A stretch of 64,000 nt of DNA from positions 1 through 64,000 of the forward strand of contig CAIFEZ010000009.1 in assembly GCA_903789595.1 (NCBI GenBank), given 5' to 3'. The position numbers and the translations under genes are program-made. Source of the stretch: an uncultured eubacterium 1-6. Its GTDB lineage: Bacteria; Bacillota; Clostridia; Lachnospirales; Lachnospiraceae. Positions 44,950 to 54,111 of the stretch are shown in pieces. Numbering within the stretch: position 1 is the first letter of the stretch; the number at the start of each line of letters is the position of its first letter. Under the pieces are notes generated by a model, which worked only from the letters and a program-made list of their open reading frames with translations, did no database searches and was not told the origin of the DNA.

Positions 44950-46097
44950 AAATCAGTGTGATCGCGTTTTATTATGAATGGAATCTGGGAGACGCCGTGA
45001 TCGGAGACTGCGTGAAGGATCGCCTTCAGAGAGCGTTTCCGGAGGCGGAGGTTGGCCTTGTGGACCTCTTCGGAAGAACGGCGTTCCCGAAACGGGAACT
45101 ACTGCCGATGGAACGTTACCGGGCTTTGAAGAAGAGACAGCGCCTCCGGTTCTTCTGCGAGAAATATACCCCGCTGAAGAAAGAGACCTCTCATGAGGAA
45201 TACGTATTCCATAAGATTCTTCCGGAACTGAAAAGAGCGGCAGACACAGACTGCGACGCTGTGGTTTTTGCCGGCGGACAGATCTTTGCGGATACGCTGG
45301 CGTCAGCTGTGGCCTACCTCACATCGCAGTTCACACAGAGAAATATTCCGGTATATTTTGTCTCCTGCGGCGCGGGAGCCATGGAGAGCCGAAAGCTGCG
45401 CCAGGAAATGAGAACGGTTATGCATCATCCGATGGTACGTCTGGTGACCGTCCGAGATCATCCGGACCTGATCAGCGAAAGATTTCAGGTGCATGCCGTT
45501 CAGACCTGGGACCAGGGCCTGTGGGCATCCGAAACGTACCCGATTCACCCGTCAAAGAACGGAAAGATCGGCCTTGGCATCATGTATCCGTTTGATATAC
45601 CGGAGCACCGGATCCGCGGATTTTATCTGAATATGATCGCATTTCTCGAGCAAAATCATATCGACTGGTGCGGATTCACAAACGGAAGCGACATGGATGA
45701 AGTCTTTGCGCGGGAAATTCTTCAGACGGCTGCACAGAAATGGCCTTCCTGCATGCAGAAGCTGCTGCCCTGTCCGGAAAATCCCGCACAGCTCACAGAA
45801 CAGATCGCCTCGTTCCGGGGAATCATCTCCCTGCGGCTGCACAGTCACATCATCAGCGCGGCCTTTCATGTACCGGCAATCGGGATCAACTGGGACGACA
45901 AGGTCCGGGACTTCTACAGTCTGTGTGGATTGCCCGAACGATGCGTGTCCGCCGCAGAGCATCCGGAGAAGATCTGGCAGATCTTCGGCCAGGCAGAGAG
46001 GGAAGGATGGCCGGTTTCCATGATTCAGGAGAAAAGAGCCGAAACTCTGCGGATCCTCACGGACAAAATGCGGAAGGATCTGCCGGCCCTTTCATGA
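44946..46097 (+). CDS. Polysaccharide pyruvyl transferase family protein
   Basis: A 383-residue member of the pyruvyl transferase superfamily, which transfers pyruvate from PEP to form a ketal on a sugar. Marks: WNLGDAVIGD near the start, VVFAGGQIFAD, YFVSCGAGAMES, LVTVRDHPDL and the C-terminal LRLHSHIISAAFHVPAIGI. SLH proteins are held by pyruvylated ManNAc in secondary wall polymers made by CsaB-type members. Lying between two SLH genes, this enzyme is a good candidate for that role, although the superfamily also has other activities. It overlaps the upstream transferase by four bases. Confidence 0.88.
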   Translation: MKISVIAFYYEWNLGDAVIGDCVKDRLQRAFPEAEVGLVDLFGRTAFPKRELLPMERYRALKKRQRLRFFCEKYTPLKKETSHEEYVFHKILPELKRAADTDCDAVVFAGGQIFADTLASAVAYLTSQFTQRNIPVYFVSCGAGAMESRKLRQEMRTVMHHPMVRLVTVRDHPDLISERFQVHAVQTWDQGLWASETYPIHPSKNGKIGLGIMYPFDIPEHRIRGFYLNMIAFLEQNHIDWCGFTNGSDMDEVFAREILQTAAQKWPSCMQKLLPCPENPAQLTEQIASFRGIISLRLHSHIISAAFHVPAIGINWDDKVRDFYSLCGLPERCVSAAEHPEKIWQIFGQAEREGWPVSMIQEKRAETLRILTDKMRKDLPALS

Positions 46098-46206
46098 AGC
46101 ATATATGATGCGGAGATGCAGAGGCCGTTTGCAGGCCCGCAGCATCCGTTTATCTCGCTGGCTTTACGTCTCCGGTTAAACTGTCGATTTAATATTTGCA
46201 GTATTT

Positions 46207-47298
46207 TCATGTCTGCTTTTGTGTCTGTACGTCCGTTCCGGGTTCACAGATGCTTCTCCTCCACATTGCAGAAATCTTCCGGTAGAAGTGTTTCTCGTCA
46301 AAATCTGCTTCAATGGTATCTCGCGCATTCCGGCTGTATTTGCGCCACATTTCCTCGTGACTCGTCAGATCCGACAGCGCCCTGACCAGCGCGTCGATGT
46401 CCCCCGGCGAAACCAGAATTCCATTCTTGCCGTTTCTGACACAAGCCGGAATGTCCCCGACTGTCGTACTGATCACCGGAAGCCCGAAGCTCATTGCTTC
46501 CAGTATCGCGATCGGCAGGCCCTCATTATAGGAGGGCAGAGCAAGAATCTGAGAGGACTCCAGCAGTTCTCTTTTTTTCTCCCCGTCAATCCATCCGGGA
46601 AAATCTGTCCGATCCGCAATTCCGAGCTCCTGTGCCAGTTTTTTCAGGCTTTCTTCCTCCGGACCGCTTCCGGCCAGAACGAGCCGCCACTTTTCCGGCT
46701 TTGCGATGGCAAATGCACGAAGGAGATCCTCCACTCCCTTTCTTCGAATCAGAACTCCCAGAAATAAAATCCGGTTCCCGGTGTCGTTCAGATCTGTAAT
46801 CCTGTCCGGCAGTTCCACGGCATTGTGCACGATTTCCACAGGCACACCGGGACAGATAGACTGAATGCTGTCCCTGTAATGCTCACCAAGCACTACGACA
46901 GACCGGCAGTTTCCAAGAAACTCACGAACCTGTCCCTGCTTTTCCGGACGCAGAGAACGATACCAGTCTTCAAATTCAGAGCCGTGCAGGTGCATCACAA
47001 AAGGAACGTGAAATCGAAGCGCGATCCTCTGCAGCGCACGCGCCCGGACAAAACTGCCTCTGTAAGACATATGGACATAGACCAGATCCGGCCGGTCTTT
47101 CCGCATCATTCCGGTCATTCTGCAGCATGCCTCCGCAAAGACAGCCGCCTTCGCAGCCGGATTCCGATCCGTATAAGTCGGAATAAACCGAAGCTCAATC
47201 CCCTCTTTCCGCCAGTCATTCTTCAGAATCTGCTGAATCACACTCGTAATCCCGCCCTTCACATCTCCGCGGTTTCCCATCATCAGCACCTTTAACAT
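46207..47298 (-). CDS. GT4 family glycosyltransferase (b)
   Basis: A 363-residue retaining glycosyltransferase. The start KVLMMGNRGDVKGGITSVI holds the glycine-rich loop, followed by YVHMSYRGSFVRARAL and MHLHGSEF. The donor domain shows RILFLGVLIRRKGVEDLL, LVLAGSGPEE, and the EX7E motif region LPSYNEGLPIAILEAMSFGLPVIS. It should use a nucleotide-activated sugar. AAGGGG is ten bases ahead of the ATG at 47298; a start three codons upstream would sit too close to it. The gene points toward the pyruvyl transferase gene, against the rest of the cluster. Confidence 0.94.
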   Translation of the reverse strand: MLKVLMMGNRGDVKGGITSVIQQILKNDWRKEGIELRFIPTYTDRNPAAKAAVFAEACCRMTGMMRKDRPDLVYVHMSYRGSFVRARALQRIALRFHVPFVMHLHGSEFEDWYRSLRPEKQGQVREFLGNCRSVVVLGEHYRDSIQSICPGVPVEIVHNAVELPDRITDLNDTGNRILFLGVLIRRKGVEDLLRAFAIAKPEKWRLVLAGSGPEEESLKKLAQELGIADRTDFPGWIDGEKKRELLESSQILALPSYNEGLPIAILEAMSFGLPVISTTVGDIPACVRNGKNGILVSPGDIDALVRALSDLTSHEEMWRKYSRNARDTIEADFDEKHFYRKISAMWRRSICEPGTDVQTQKQT

Positions 47299-47408
47299 AT
47301 CTTCCATACCCCTTCCCTATGCTTTCGCGACACCAAAACTCCATGGCAGTTCTTCCGCTGTTTTGACCGAAAATCGCTGTTCCTAGTTACATGTCCGAGC
47401 AGAAAATC

Positions 47409-47426
47409 TGTGTCAAAATTGTGTCA
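47409..47426 (+). promoter_or_regulatory. TGTGTCA direct repeat upstream of SLH gene 2
   Basis: TGTGTCA AAAT TGTGTCA, 11-bp period, 138 bp before the ATG. Same place and period as the pair ahead of SLH gene 1, although the sequence around it differs. Confidence 0.5.
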
Positions 47427-47485
47427 CGTATCAATCATCCACATCAAGAATGCCCCGTTTTACGGAAGAATCCGTCTTCCTCTCG

Positions 47486-47546
47486 AGTAAAGAGGATACT
47501 TAATGCTACATTATATTATTTTAACTTAGGTTAGGAGGAATAACAA
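47486..47546 (+). promoter_or_regulatory. Shared SLH leader, copy 2
   Basis: From GTAAAGAGGATAC to the ATG it matches copy 1 with one change (G for C in AGAGSATAC). The dyad TAATGCTACATTA is at 47501-47513 and AGGAGG precedes the ATG. Confidence 0.75.
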
Positions 47547-50114
47547 ATGGCAAGAAACAAATTCTTAAAGCGTATGGCTGTTACGGCTCTTGCTGCATCC
47601 ATGACATTTGGTGCCGTACCGGCTATGGCAATCCCTGCGCTGGCTGCTTCAACAGTTGCTGTTGCAAGTGCGGATGATCATCTCGGAGTCAGTGCCGGCA
47701 TTCAGGCTGCACTTGATGGAATGACAGGCGTTACTTCTGCGACTACTGCAGATGCTATTAAGACAGCAGTTGCGGCAGCATTCCCCGGCTACAATGTACA
47801 GGTTGACAACGTAAAAGCAACAGGTTCCAGCTATTATGATGATGGTCAGCACACAGATTATCATAATTATGGAACAATCACAGGAACCGTAACACTGAGC
47901 AGCCCGACTAATAGTGCTACTCCTGACAGCCAGAAGACCACAACCTATAACTTCGTTCTGGATGAGAATGCATACACAGCTGACGAGAAAATCGCACTTG
48001 CTCAGCATTACATTCAGAAGTATTTTGATGAAGTAAAGCCGTTTGCTGCAAACGATGAAAAAATTGATAATGAAAATGGTGTAATCGAAGGCGATGAGAT
48101 CAAAGATGTAACAATGGTTTCCATGGCTCAGGCTGCACTTGCTCATTATAATATTGCAGAATACAATAATGGTTCGATTAAAGTTGTTAGCGCTGCGAAT
48201 ACTTCTGCACCGGTTAATGACGATAAGAACAATACCATGACATTTACTTCTGATATCACGATTTCTGCAGATGGAAAGAAGGATACCCATAAATATACTG
48301 CTACAAGAGATCGTGCGCTTCATTATCTGACCACAAGATTTGCGGCTGCAGTAAAGAAATATCTCCAGGACCCTGGCACTACGTTTGCAAATGATGTCGA
48401 TGCTGAGAAACTTGCAAGTGTCATCAATAACCTCAGATTCTGGCTTGCCAATGGCAAGGGCGTTGGCTCAGCGGATCCGCAGAGAGCCAACACAAATGAA
48501 GATGATATCTATGTGAATAACTTTAATGGTAATCAGTTTATTTATTACCTTGATCAGGCTGGACTGCATAGCAATGATTATGCTCAGCTGAAGCACATCG
48601 CTATCTCCGCAGGCGACATTAAGATCGGAGAAGCGAACAAGAAGCTCGCAAAGCATGGCGAAACCGGACATGTATCAGTTGACTTCCAGCTTAAGGAAGA
48701 TGGATACAATGACGATCATGTATTCACCGTTGACCTCAATCTGAAGCAGTCCGCTAATGAGATGCTCACAGAGATGACTGATGAGATGACCAGACTGTTT
48801 AAGGAAGGCGAAACGACAAAAGATCTCGTTTCGACAATTCAGAGCAGTGTTGATGACTATGCGTCTGCTCCGAAATTAGACAAGGGTGCTGATGAAAAGA
48901 GTTACACAGCGGATGACACTCTTGGCAATGTTACAGCAGATCAGTTTGCAACCGCACTTTTCAATAAGGCTGGCGAGAAACTGGTTAATGATGCTTATAA
49001 CCATTCGCCGCTTTCTGATGATAATGTTGAGTATGATTGGGATGGAGCTCAAAAAGCTAGCTACAGTGATTATGTAGAGCCGACCACGAAGGCAGACGGA
49101 AGTATCAAGGTAAATGCAACTGTACGCGTAGAGAATCCTTGGTACGCTACTTATGACGGCACAATGACACCGGATGAGCAGTATGTGACCAAAGATGTTA
49201 CCTTTACTGTCGCTATTCCGAAGCTGAAAACAGTTGCTGCAGCTGATATCGAGCTTGCAAATGCACGTACCCTCTACATTGTTAGAGGATACAATGGCCA
49301 GCTGTCTACACCAGCTGCAACAACCCTGAAACTTGCTCAGTCTACACATCAGATGCTTTATGTAAAGCCGGCTACGGCAAATGATATTGTATGGACTTCC
49401 AGCGATCCTTCCGTTGCAACAGTTGATGAGAACGGAACAGTTACGGCTGTCAAGGGCGGAAAAGTCGTTATCACAGCTTCCAGTGCTACAAACCCGAAGA
49501 TCAACGATACCATCACAATTTACGTTAAGGAAACTTATAATGGATTTGTTGATGTAACTAATCCGAGTGCATATTACTTTGATCCTGTTTATTGGGCAAA
49601 GGATAACAAGATTACCGCAGGAACGACAGAGACCACGTTCAGCCCGAGCAGTACCGTTAAGAGAGGCGATATGATCGCATGGCTCTACAGATATGCGGGT
49701 TCACCGGAAGTCAGCACATCAACCAAATTTGCTGATGTAAAGGCTAGCGATTATTATGCTAAGGCAGTTGCATGGGCAACAGCAAACGGCATCACATATG
49801 GTACAAGTGATACCACATTCAGCCCGAACAAAGCAGTTACCAGAGCAGAGATGATCAGCTTCCTGTACAGATATTCTCAGGCTGTTGGTAAGACAGATAG
49901 CGAGAGCGGAAAGTCCGACTTCACTGATGTAGCAAGCAACAAGTACTATGCACCGGCAGTTGCATGGGGCGTAAAGAACGATGTTGTTGCAGGCTATGCG
50001 GATGGAACATTCAAACCGGATGCTACTTGCACAAGAGCGGAAGGTGTATCCTTCATCTACAGAGCAGTTAATCACACAAAGGGATTAAAGGATGACAATC
50101 TTCTTCAGAAATAA
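47547..50114 (+). CDS. SLH-domain surface protein 2
   Basis: An 855-residue secreted protein, paralogous to surface protein 1 over its whole length. The signal peptide region is identical. The central part shares long blocks with protein 1 (DDGQHTDYHNYG, FVLDENAYTAD, HYIQKYFDEVKPFAA) but lacks its Asp/Asn-rich insert. A Big2-like domain precedes three C-terminal SLH domains (from about 665: FVDVTNPSAYYF, FADVKASDYYA, FTDVASNKYYA). It should be attached to the wall by the SLH domains. Differences are scattered through the body, while the first ~35 codons are the same even at silent sites. Confidence 0.93.
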   Translation: MARNKFLKRMAVTALAASMTFGAVPAMAIPALAASTVAVASADDHLGVSAGIQAALDGMTGVTSATTADAIKTAVAAAFPGYNVQVDNVKATGSSYYDDGQHTDYHNYGTITGTVTLSSPTNSATPDSQKTTTYNFVLDENAYTADEKIALAQHYIQKYFDEVKPFAANDEKIDNENGVIEGDEIKDVTMVSMAQAALAHYNIAEYNNGSIKVVSAANTSAPVNDDKNNTMTFTSDITISADGKKDTHKYTATRDRALHYLTTRFAAAVKKYLQDPGTTFANDVDAEKLASVINNLRFWLANGKGVGSADPQRANTNEDDIYVNNFNGNQFIYYLDQAGLHSNDYAQLKHIAISAGDIKIGEANKKLAKHGETGHVSVDFQLKEDGYNDDHVFTVDLNLKQSANEMLTEMTDEMTRLFKEGETTKDLVSTIQSSVDDYASAPKLDKGADEKSYTADDTLGNVTADQFATALFNKAGEKLVNDAYNHSPLSDDNVEYDWDGAQKASYSDYVEPTTKADGSIKVNATVRVENPWYATYDGTMTPDEQYVTKDVTFTVAIPKLKTVAAADIELANARTLYIVRGYNGQLSTPAATTLKLAQSTHQMLYVKPATANDIVWTSSDPSVATVDENGTVTAVKGGKVVITASSATNPKINDTITIYVKETYNGFVDVTNPSAYYFDPVYWAKDNKITAGTTETTFSPSSTVKRGDMIAWLYRYAGSPEVSTSTKFADVKASDYYAKAVAWATANGITYGTSDTTFSPNKAVTRAEMISFLYRYSQAVGKTDSESGKSDFTDVASNKYYAPAVAWGVKNDVVAGYADGTFKPDATCTRAEGVSFIYRAVNHTKGLKDDNLLQK

Positions 50115-50163
50115 TCTTTGTGAAGATAATGCAGCTAGATTATAAAATATAAAGCTCAATTAA

Positions 50164-50210
50164 TGGGTGCCAGATCATTCCTTTGGGAAGGATCTGGCAC
50201 CCATTCTTTT
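50164..50210 (+). terminator. Terminator of SLH gene 2
   Basis: Stem GGGTGCCAGATC / GATCTGGCACCC followed by ATTCTTTT. Confidence 0.92.
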
Positions 50211-50266
50211 AGATGTGAGAACAATTGGAAATTTGAAAATGTCCGCCCTTGCTCAATAGTCAAAAG

Positions 50267-50307
50267 CCAAAAAACTCGAACAAGCAATAATTACTACTTG
50301 TTCGAGT
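50267..50307 (-). terminator. Terminator of SLH gene 3
   Basis: Stem ACTCGAACAAG / CTTGTTCGAGT; on the minus strand it is followed by TTTTTTGG. It lies 34 bp past the third SLH stop. Confidence 0.9.
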
Positions 50308-50340
50308 CATCTAGATTATAACTTGATCATCAATTAAGTG

Positions 50341-52764
50341 TTATGCCCAATTAATAGAAGTAAAATATCTATCAATAAATGCGGCAGCCTGACCTCTTGT
50401 TACTTTATCATTCGGTGCAAAAGTATTAGATGTCTTTCCTGCTGTGATCTTCTTTTCAGAAGCCCAATTAACGGCATTTGCATAATAAGCTCCAGATTTC
50501 ACATCATCAAACTTCTGAATTGTGTAGTCATCACCGATTGTAGTTTTCTGGTTTGCAAATCTAGCAATTAATGTCACAGCATCTGCACGGGTGATTGTCT
50601 CGCTCGGGCTGAATGTGGAAGCAGATGTACCACTTGTTATATTGTTATTAACAGCCCAAGCAATCGCCTCTGCATAATAATCCTTTGAGGAAACATCTGT
50701 AAATTTATCAGAAGCATCTTCTGCATTGACAGTTCCTGTAACTTTATGAGCAGCTTTTGCTGCACGGTACAGAAGAGTAATGAAGTCTCCACGTGTTACG
50801 TTCTTCTCAGGTGAATATGTGGAAGCGGACGTACCACTTACAACGTTTTTAGATGCAAGATTATATACCGATGCAAAGTAGAATGCCTTATCATCTGTAA
50901 CATCTGAATAAAGTTTGCTAAGTTTTACTTCAACGGAGTCAGTTCCAAGTTTGTTGTCTCTAGCATCATAAAGAGTCGCTGTTAATGTGCCTTCAATGTC
51001 TTTCCAGTTACTGCCATCACCATTAACGATCTGGATTTTATCTCCTGCATTCAACGTAATCGTTGCAGACTTGTCGTTGTCAGTTGCAGCAATCTTTTCT
51101 GTACCATTTACTTTAACAATTGCCTTATCAAGCTTTGTTGCGCCCTTCCAAGAAAGTACTACATGAGCTGTATTAGCCCCATCCGGTGTAAGATCCGGTG
51201 TGATCGTTGCTGATCCCTTAGCATCAATATCATCACCGAGACTGATTCCTGTTGCATTTTTAGTCTTAAGTGCCGGAATAGTGATGCTTGTATTTGTAAT
51301 AGCTGTTCCAAGCGGATCACACTTCGTTGTATCTGTCTTGGATGTCGCTTCATGAGTCTTGTAGAGCTGAACGGAAATAGCGACAGAACCATCTGCGCCC
51401 TTAGTCGCCGGATTATAGGTGACAGTTGCAATATATGGCTTTGCTGCATAAAGTTCAGAAGCGATCGTTGCACTTCCGCCAAGCTTATCTGCTAAGGCTT
51501 TATCAATTGCATCAGTTACAACCTTCTCAACTTCTTCCTGCGTAGGAGCGATAGTTGCACCCGCTGCCTGGAAATCAGTCGCTTTCAGATTGTTAATAGC
51601 CGTCTGAACTGCATTTGTTGCCTCAGTCTGGATATCTGTTGCACTGTGTTCAATTGTAAAAGAGTAGGTGTCTTTGTCGGTGGTTGAACCAGCTGTAAGA
51701 GTAACGACAAGTTTTGCAGTGCCATCAGCTGCGTGTGTAGCCGCTGTAGCATTCACAAATTCCACACCAGATACGGTTACATCTGTAGCTTTAATGCCTG
51801 CATTAGTTAATGCAGTATTAAGAGCTGTCTTCAAGACATCAGGATCTGCGCCAGTAATTTTTCCGTTTGTAACAGTGAATTGCTGATTCGTCAATGTTGT
51901 ATCAGCAAGAACTTTCTTTGCATCATCAATTGTTGCAGCTGTGGTAGTTCTTGAAATGTAAACAGTAGCCACGGCATTTTCAGTCGCTGTGGTTGCTGTT
52001 GAGCCGGTACCGGTCGTACTGGTGAGCGGAACAGTTACTGTAACCGTGCCCTCATTATCGTCTGTCGGCTGAGATTTAATCTCAGTAGTGATTTTACCGA
52101 TGGTGACAGCGTTAAGGATCGTCTCAAGTGTAGAACCTGCTGGTGCCGCAGCTTTCAGTTCATTCAGCTTATCCTGAACCGGAGCCGCAGATACGGAGTT
52201 TGCATCTTTGAATGTAAATCCAGGTTTAGTAGCCGCTACTTCAAGTCCCTGTGTATAATAATCAGCTGCGACAGCGGCCTTATCAGCGTCCGTGTATTTG
52301 CCACAGTTCAGCGTAAACTTAACGCCGTCAAGAGTAGCAGATGCTTTTACCGGATTGTCCTGATCTCCAGTTGTGGAATTTTCATATTCCATAATAGATG
52401 CTTCCGCACTGATGGTAGGAGCGACTACGCCACCATTTTCGTATTTTGCGGTTTCTGTAGTAATATTTTCGACAGAAACACTATATGTTTTAGTGCCGTC
52501 CTGGTTTTTAAGTGCAGTCACCAAGGCTTTCTGAATATCATCAGCAGTACTCTTTGTGGAGATTGAAGTTGTGTCAAGGCTGGTCACTGCATTGCTGAAA
52601 GCAGTGAAGAGTGTGTTTACATTCGAATCAGTACTGTTCGGATTCTCAGAAGTAACCTTCTGATCAGCAAAGACATTCATAGCGACAGCCGGTACGGTTC
52701 CAAATGTCATGGATGCAGCAAGAGCCGTAACAGCCATACGCTTTAAGAATTTGTTTCTTGCCAT
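50341..52764 (-). CDS. SLH-domain surface protein 3
   Basis: An 807-residue secreted protein whose first ~23 residues match surface proteins 1 and 2, while the rest is unrelated or very distant. The middle is Thr/Ala/Lys-rich and appears to contain repeated units of about 90-110 residues with DIQKALVTALKNQ- and VLKTALNTALTNAGI-like segments. Three SLH domains close the chain (from about 620: YSDVTDDKAFYF, FTDVSSKDYYAEAI, FDDVKSGAYYANAV). It should be wall-bound. It faces SLH gene 2 tail to tail, each with its own terminator. Composition is AT-rich compared with the glycan genes. Confidence 0.92.
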   Translation of the reverse strand: MARNKFLKRMAVTALAASMTFGTVPAVAMNVFADQKVTSENPNSTDSNVNTLFTAFSNAVTSLDTTSISTKSTADDIQKALVTALKNQDGTKTYSVSVENITTETAKYENGGVVAPTISAEASIMEYENSTTGDQDNPVKASATLDGVKFTLNCGKYTDADKAAVAADYYTQGLEVAATKPGFTFKDANSVSAAPVQDKLNELKAAAPAGSTLETILNAVTIGKITTEIKSQPTDDNEGTVTVTVPLTSTTGTGSTATTATENAVATVYISRTTTAATIDDAKKVLADTTLTNQQFTVTNGKITGADPDVLKTALNTALTNAGIKATDVTVSGVEFVNATAATHAADGTAKLVVTLTAGSTTDKDTYSFTIEHSATDIQTEATNAVQTAINNLKATDFQAAGATIAPTQEEVEKVVTDAIDKALADKLGGSATIASELYAAKPYIATVTYNPATKGADGSVAISVQLYKTHEATSKTDTTKCDPLGTAITNTSITIPALKTKNATGISLGDDIDAKGSATITPDLTPDGANTAHVVLSWKGATKLDKAIVKVNGTEKIAATDNDKSATITLNAGDKIQIVNGDGSNWKDIEGTLTATLYDARDNKLGTDSVEVKLSKLYSDVTDDKAFYFASVYNLASKNVVSGTSASTYSPEKNVTRGDFITLLYRAAKAAHKVTGTVNAEDASDKFTDVSSKDYYAEAIAWAVNNNITSGTSASTFSPSETITRADAVTLIARFANQKTTIGDDYTIQKFDDVKSGAYYANAVNWASEKKITAGKTSNTFAPNDKVTRGQAAAFIDRYFTSINWA

Positions 52765-52825
52765 TTGTTATTCCTCCTAACCTAAGTTAAAATAATATAA
52801 TGTAGCATTAAGTATGCTCTTTACT
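52765..52825 (-). promoter_or_regulatory. Shared SLH leader, copy 3
   Basis: Reverse orientation. The dyad (here TAATGTAGCATTA, 52798-52810), the TATATT region and AGGAGG match copies 1 and 2. The TGTGTCA pair of copies 1 and 2 is absent upstream. The rest of the 306-bp spacer to 53070 is AT-rich with no other feature seen. Confidence 0.75.
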
Positions 52826-53070
52826 TTACTATCATAAATATCCGTGAAAGTATTACCAAATTTTTAATTCTTGATTTGTATTTTTTTAACAAAACATTCA
52901 AAATCTGTTGCATTCTGATGCCGTTATTCGTGGTTTTCGGCTGTTTTCGCTTCTTTTTTTACGTCTTTCGAGGTGATTAAATTCAGTATTTGCTGGCTTT
53001 TGACTGTTTTTCCGTCGATATCTTGCGGAATTTTCCATCTCTGAAATTATGTCATTTTCTTTATTATTTT

Positions 53071-53586
53071 TTACAATCTTCTACTTCCGCTGTCATTTTT
53101 CTTAATGATTTCTGACTGGAGGTAATTATCAATATCGCTGATGAAGCGGTCTGTGTTGGAACGATACTCCGAAAATGTTTTCTGTTCTGCCTGTGCAAGT
53201 GCCTCTCCGAGGTCATCTACATTCATGCACGGCTGAATGAGGTTCTGTTCTCCGAATTCCCGTACGATTTCCTTCTGATGGTCGTCGACGTGTTCCTGCC
53301 AGGCGGACTGTCTGGGGACGGCGATGACGGTCTTGTGCTGTTTGACCGCAGTGATGATGGCTCCGGTGCCGCCGTGGGTGATGACGATGTCCGCCTGCTT
53401 CATTTTTTCCTTGAATTCTGTTCCGTCCAGAAATTTCTGATACGTAAAATGGAGCGGCACATAATCGCTGTATCCTGTCTGGGCGAAGACCTCTTCGGTG
53501 ATCGTGCCCGCGGCGATGAGACTGTCGATTTTTTCCAGAAGACGATTGAACTGGAACTTCTGGGATCCGAGGGTTACAAATATCAT
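53071..53586 (-). CDS. pssE: Alg13/PssE-like glycosyltransferase catalytic subunit
   Basis: A 171-residue protein matching the catalytic half of two-part GT28-type transferases (Alg13; PssE/Cps14G in bacteria). Marks: MIFVTLGSQKFQFNRLL at the start, FAQTGYSDYVP, and ADIVITHGGTGAIITAV with the donor-binding glycines, then AVPRQSAWQEHVDDHQ. It should join the membrane-bound PssD-like partner encoded 18 bp upstream to add the second sugar of a lipid-linked repeat unit. Donor sugar is unknown (galactose in the Cps14 example). Confidence 0.92.
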   Translation of the reverse strand: MIFVTLGSQKFQFNRLLEKIDSLIAAGTITEEVFAQTGYSDYVPLHFTYQKFLDGTEFKEKMKQADIVITHGGTGAIITAVKQHKTVIAVPRQSAWQEHVDDHQKEIVREFGEQNLIQPCMNVDDLGEALAQAEQKTFSEYRSNTDRFISDIDNYLQSEIIKKNDSGSRRL

Positions 53587-53604
53587 CTGATTTCCTCCCG
53601 CTGC

Positions 53605-54084
53605 TCAGTAAATGCCGCCGACATATCTTCCGTCGGGATATACCTGCCGAAGTGCCTTCCACTGGATGTAAAAACGGTCTGCGTATTTGTACAGGAAATG
53701 TCCAGTCTCCGTGCCTGAGCTGACCTTGGCGTAGGACTCGATGTAGATCAGTTTTTTCCTATGTAGTTTGGCGATCAGGCAGATGGGAATCATGGCGAGT
53801 ACCCCGGTGCAGATCACAACATCCGGTTTTTCCCTCTGATAGATTCTGAGAGAATCAAAGGCGTTCAGGAGCATCCGGAAGGGAAAGCTCTTTTCCTTGC
53901 GGTTCACCTGACGCAGGTAGTAGATCTTCTCACCTCCGGTGTCAGGCAGATAATCTGTCCGCTCCGTCATCACGAAGCTATCGTATTTGTCCATCAGCGG
54001 CTTCAGCCGCATGAGCTGCTCGAAGTGACCGCCTGAGGACGCGGCAAAACAGATTTTCAGTCTGTGGTCTTTTGTATCTGTCAT
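53605..54084 (-). CDS. pssD: Alg14/PssD-like membrane anchor subunit
   Basis: A 159-residue partner of the Alg13-like subunit. The start LKICFAASSGGHFEQLMRLKPL and the later VVICTGVLAMIPICLIAKLHRKKLIYIES fit Alg14/PssD proteins, which recruit the catalytic subunit to the membrane and shape the acceptor site. It is followed after 18 bp by pssE. A 25-bp tandem repeat lies directly upstream in the divergent spacer toward the polymerase gene. Confidence 0.92.
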   Translation of the reverse strand: MTDTKDHRLKICFAASSGGHFEQLMRLKPLMDKYDSFVMTERTDYLPDTGGEKIYYLRQVNRKEKSFPFRMLLNAFDSLRIYQREKPDVVICTGVLAMIPICLIAKLHRKKLIYIESYAKVSSGTETGHFLYKYADRFYIQWKALRQVYPDGRYVGGIY

Positions 54085-54111
54085 TTTCTTCTTCCTTATT
54101 ATATAATGTCC

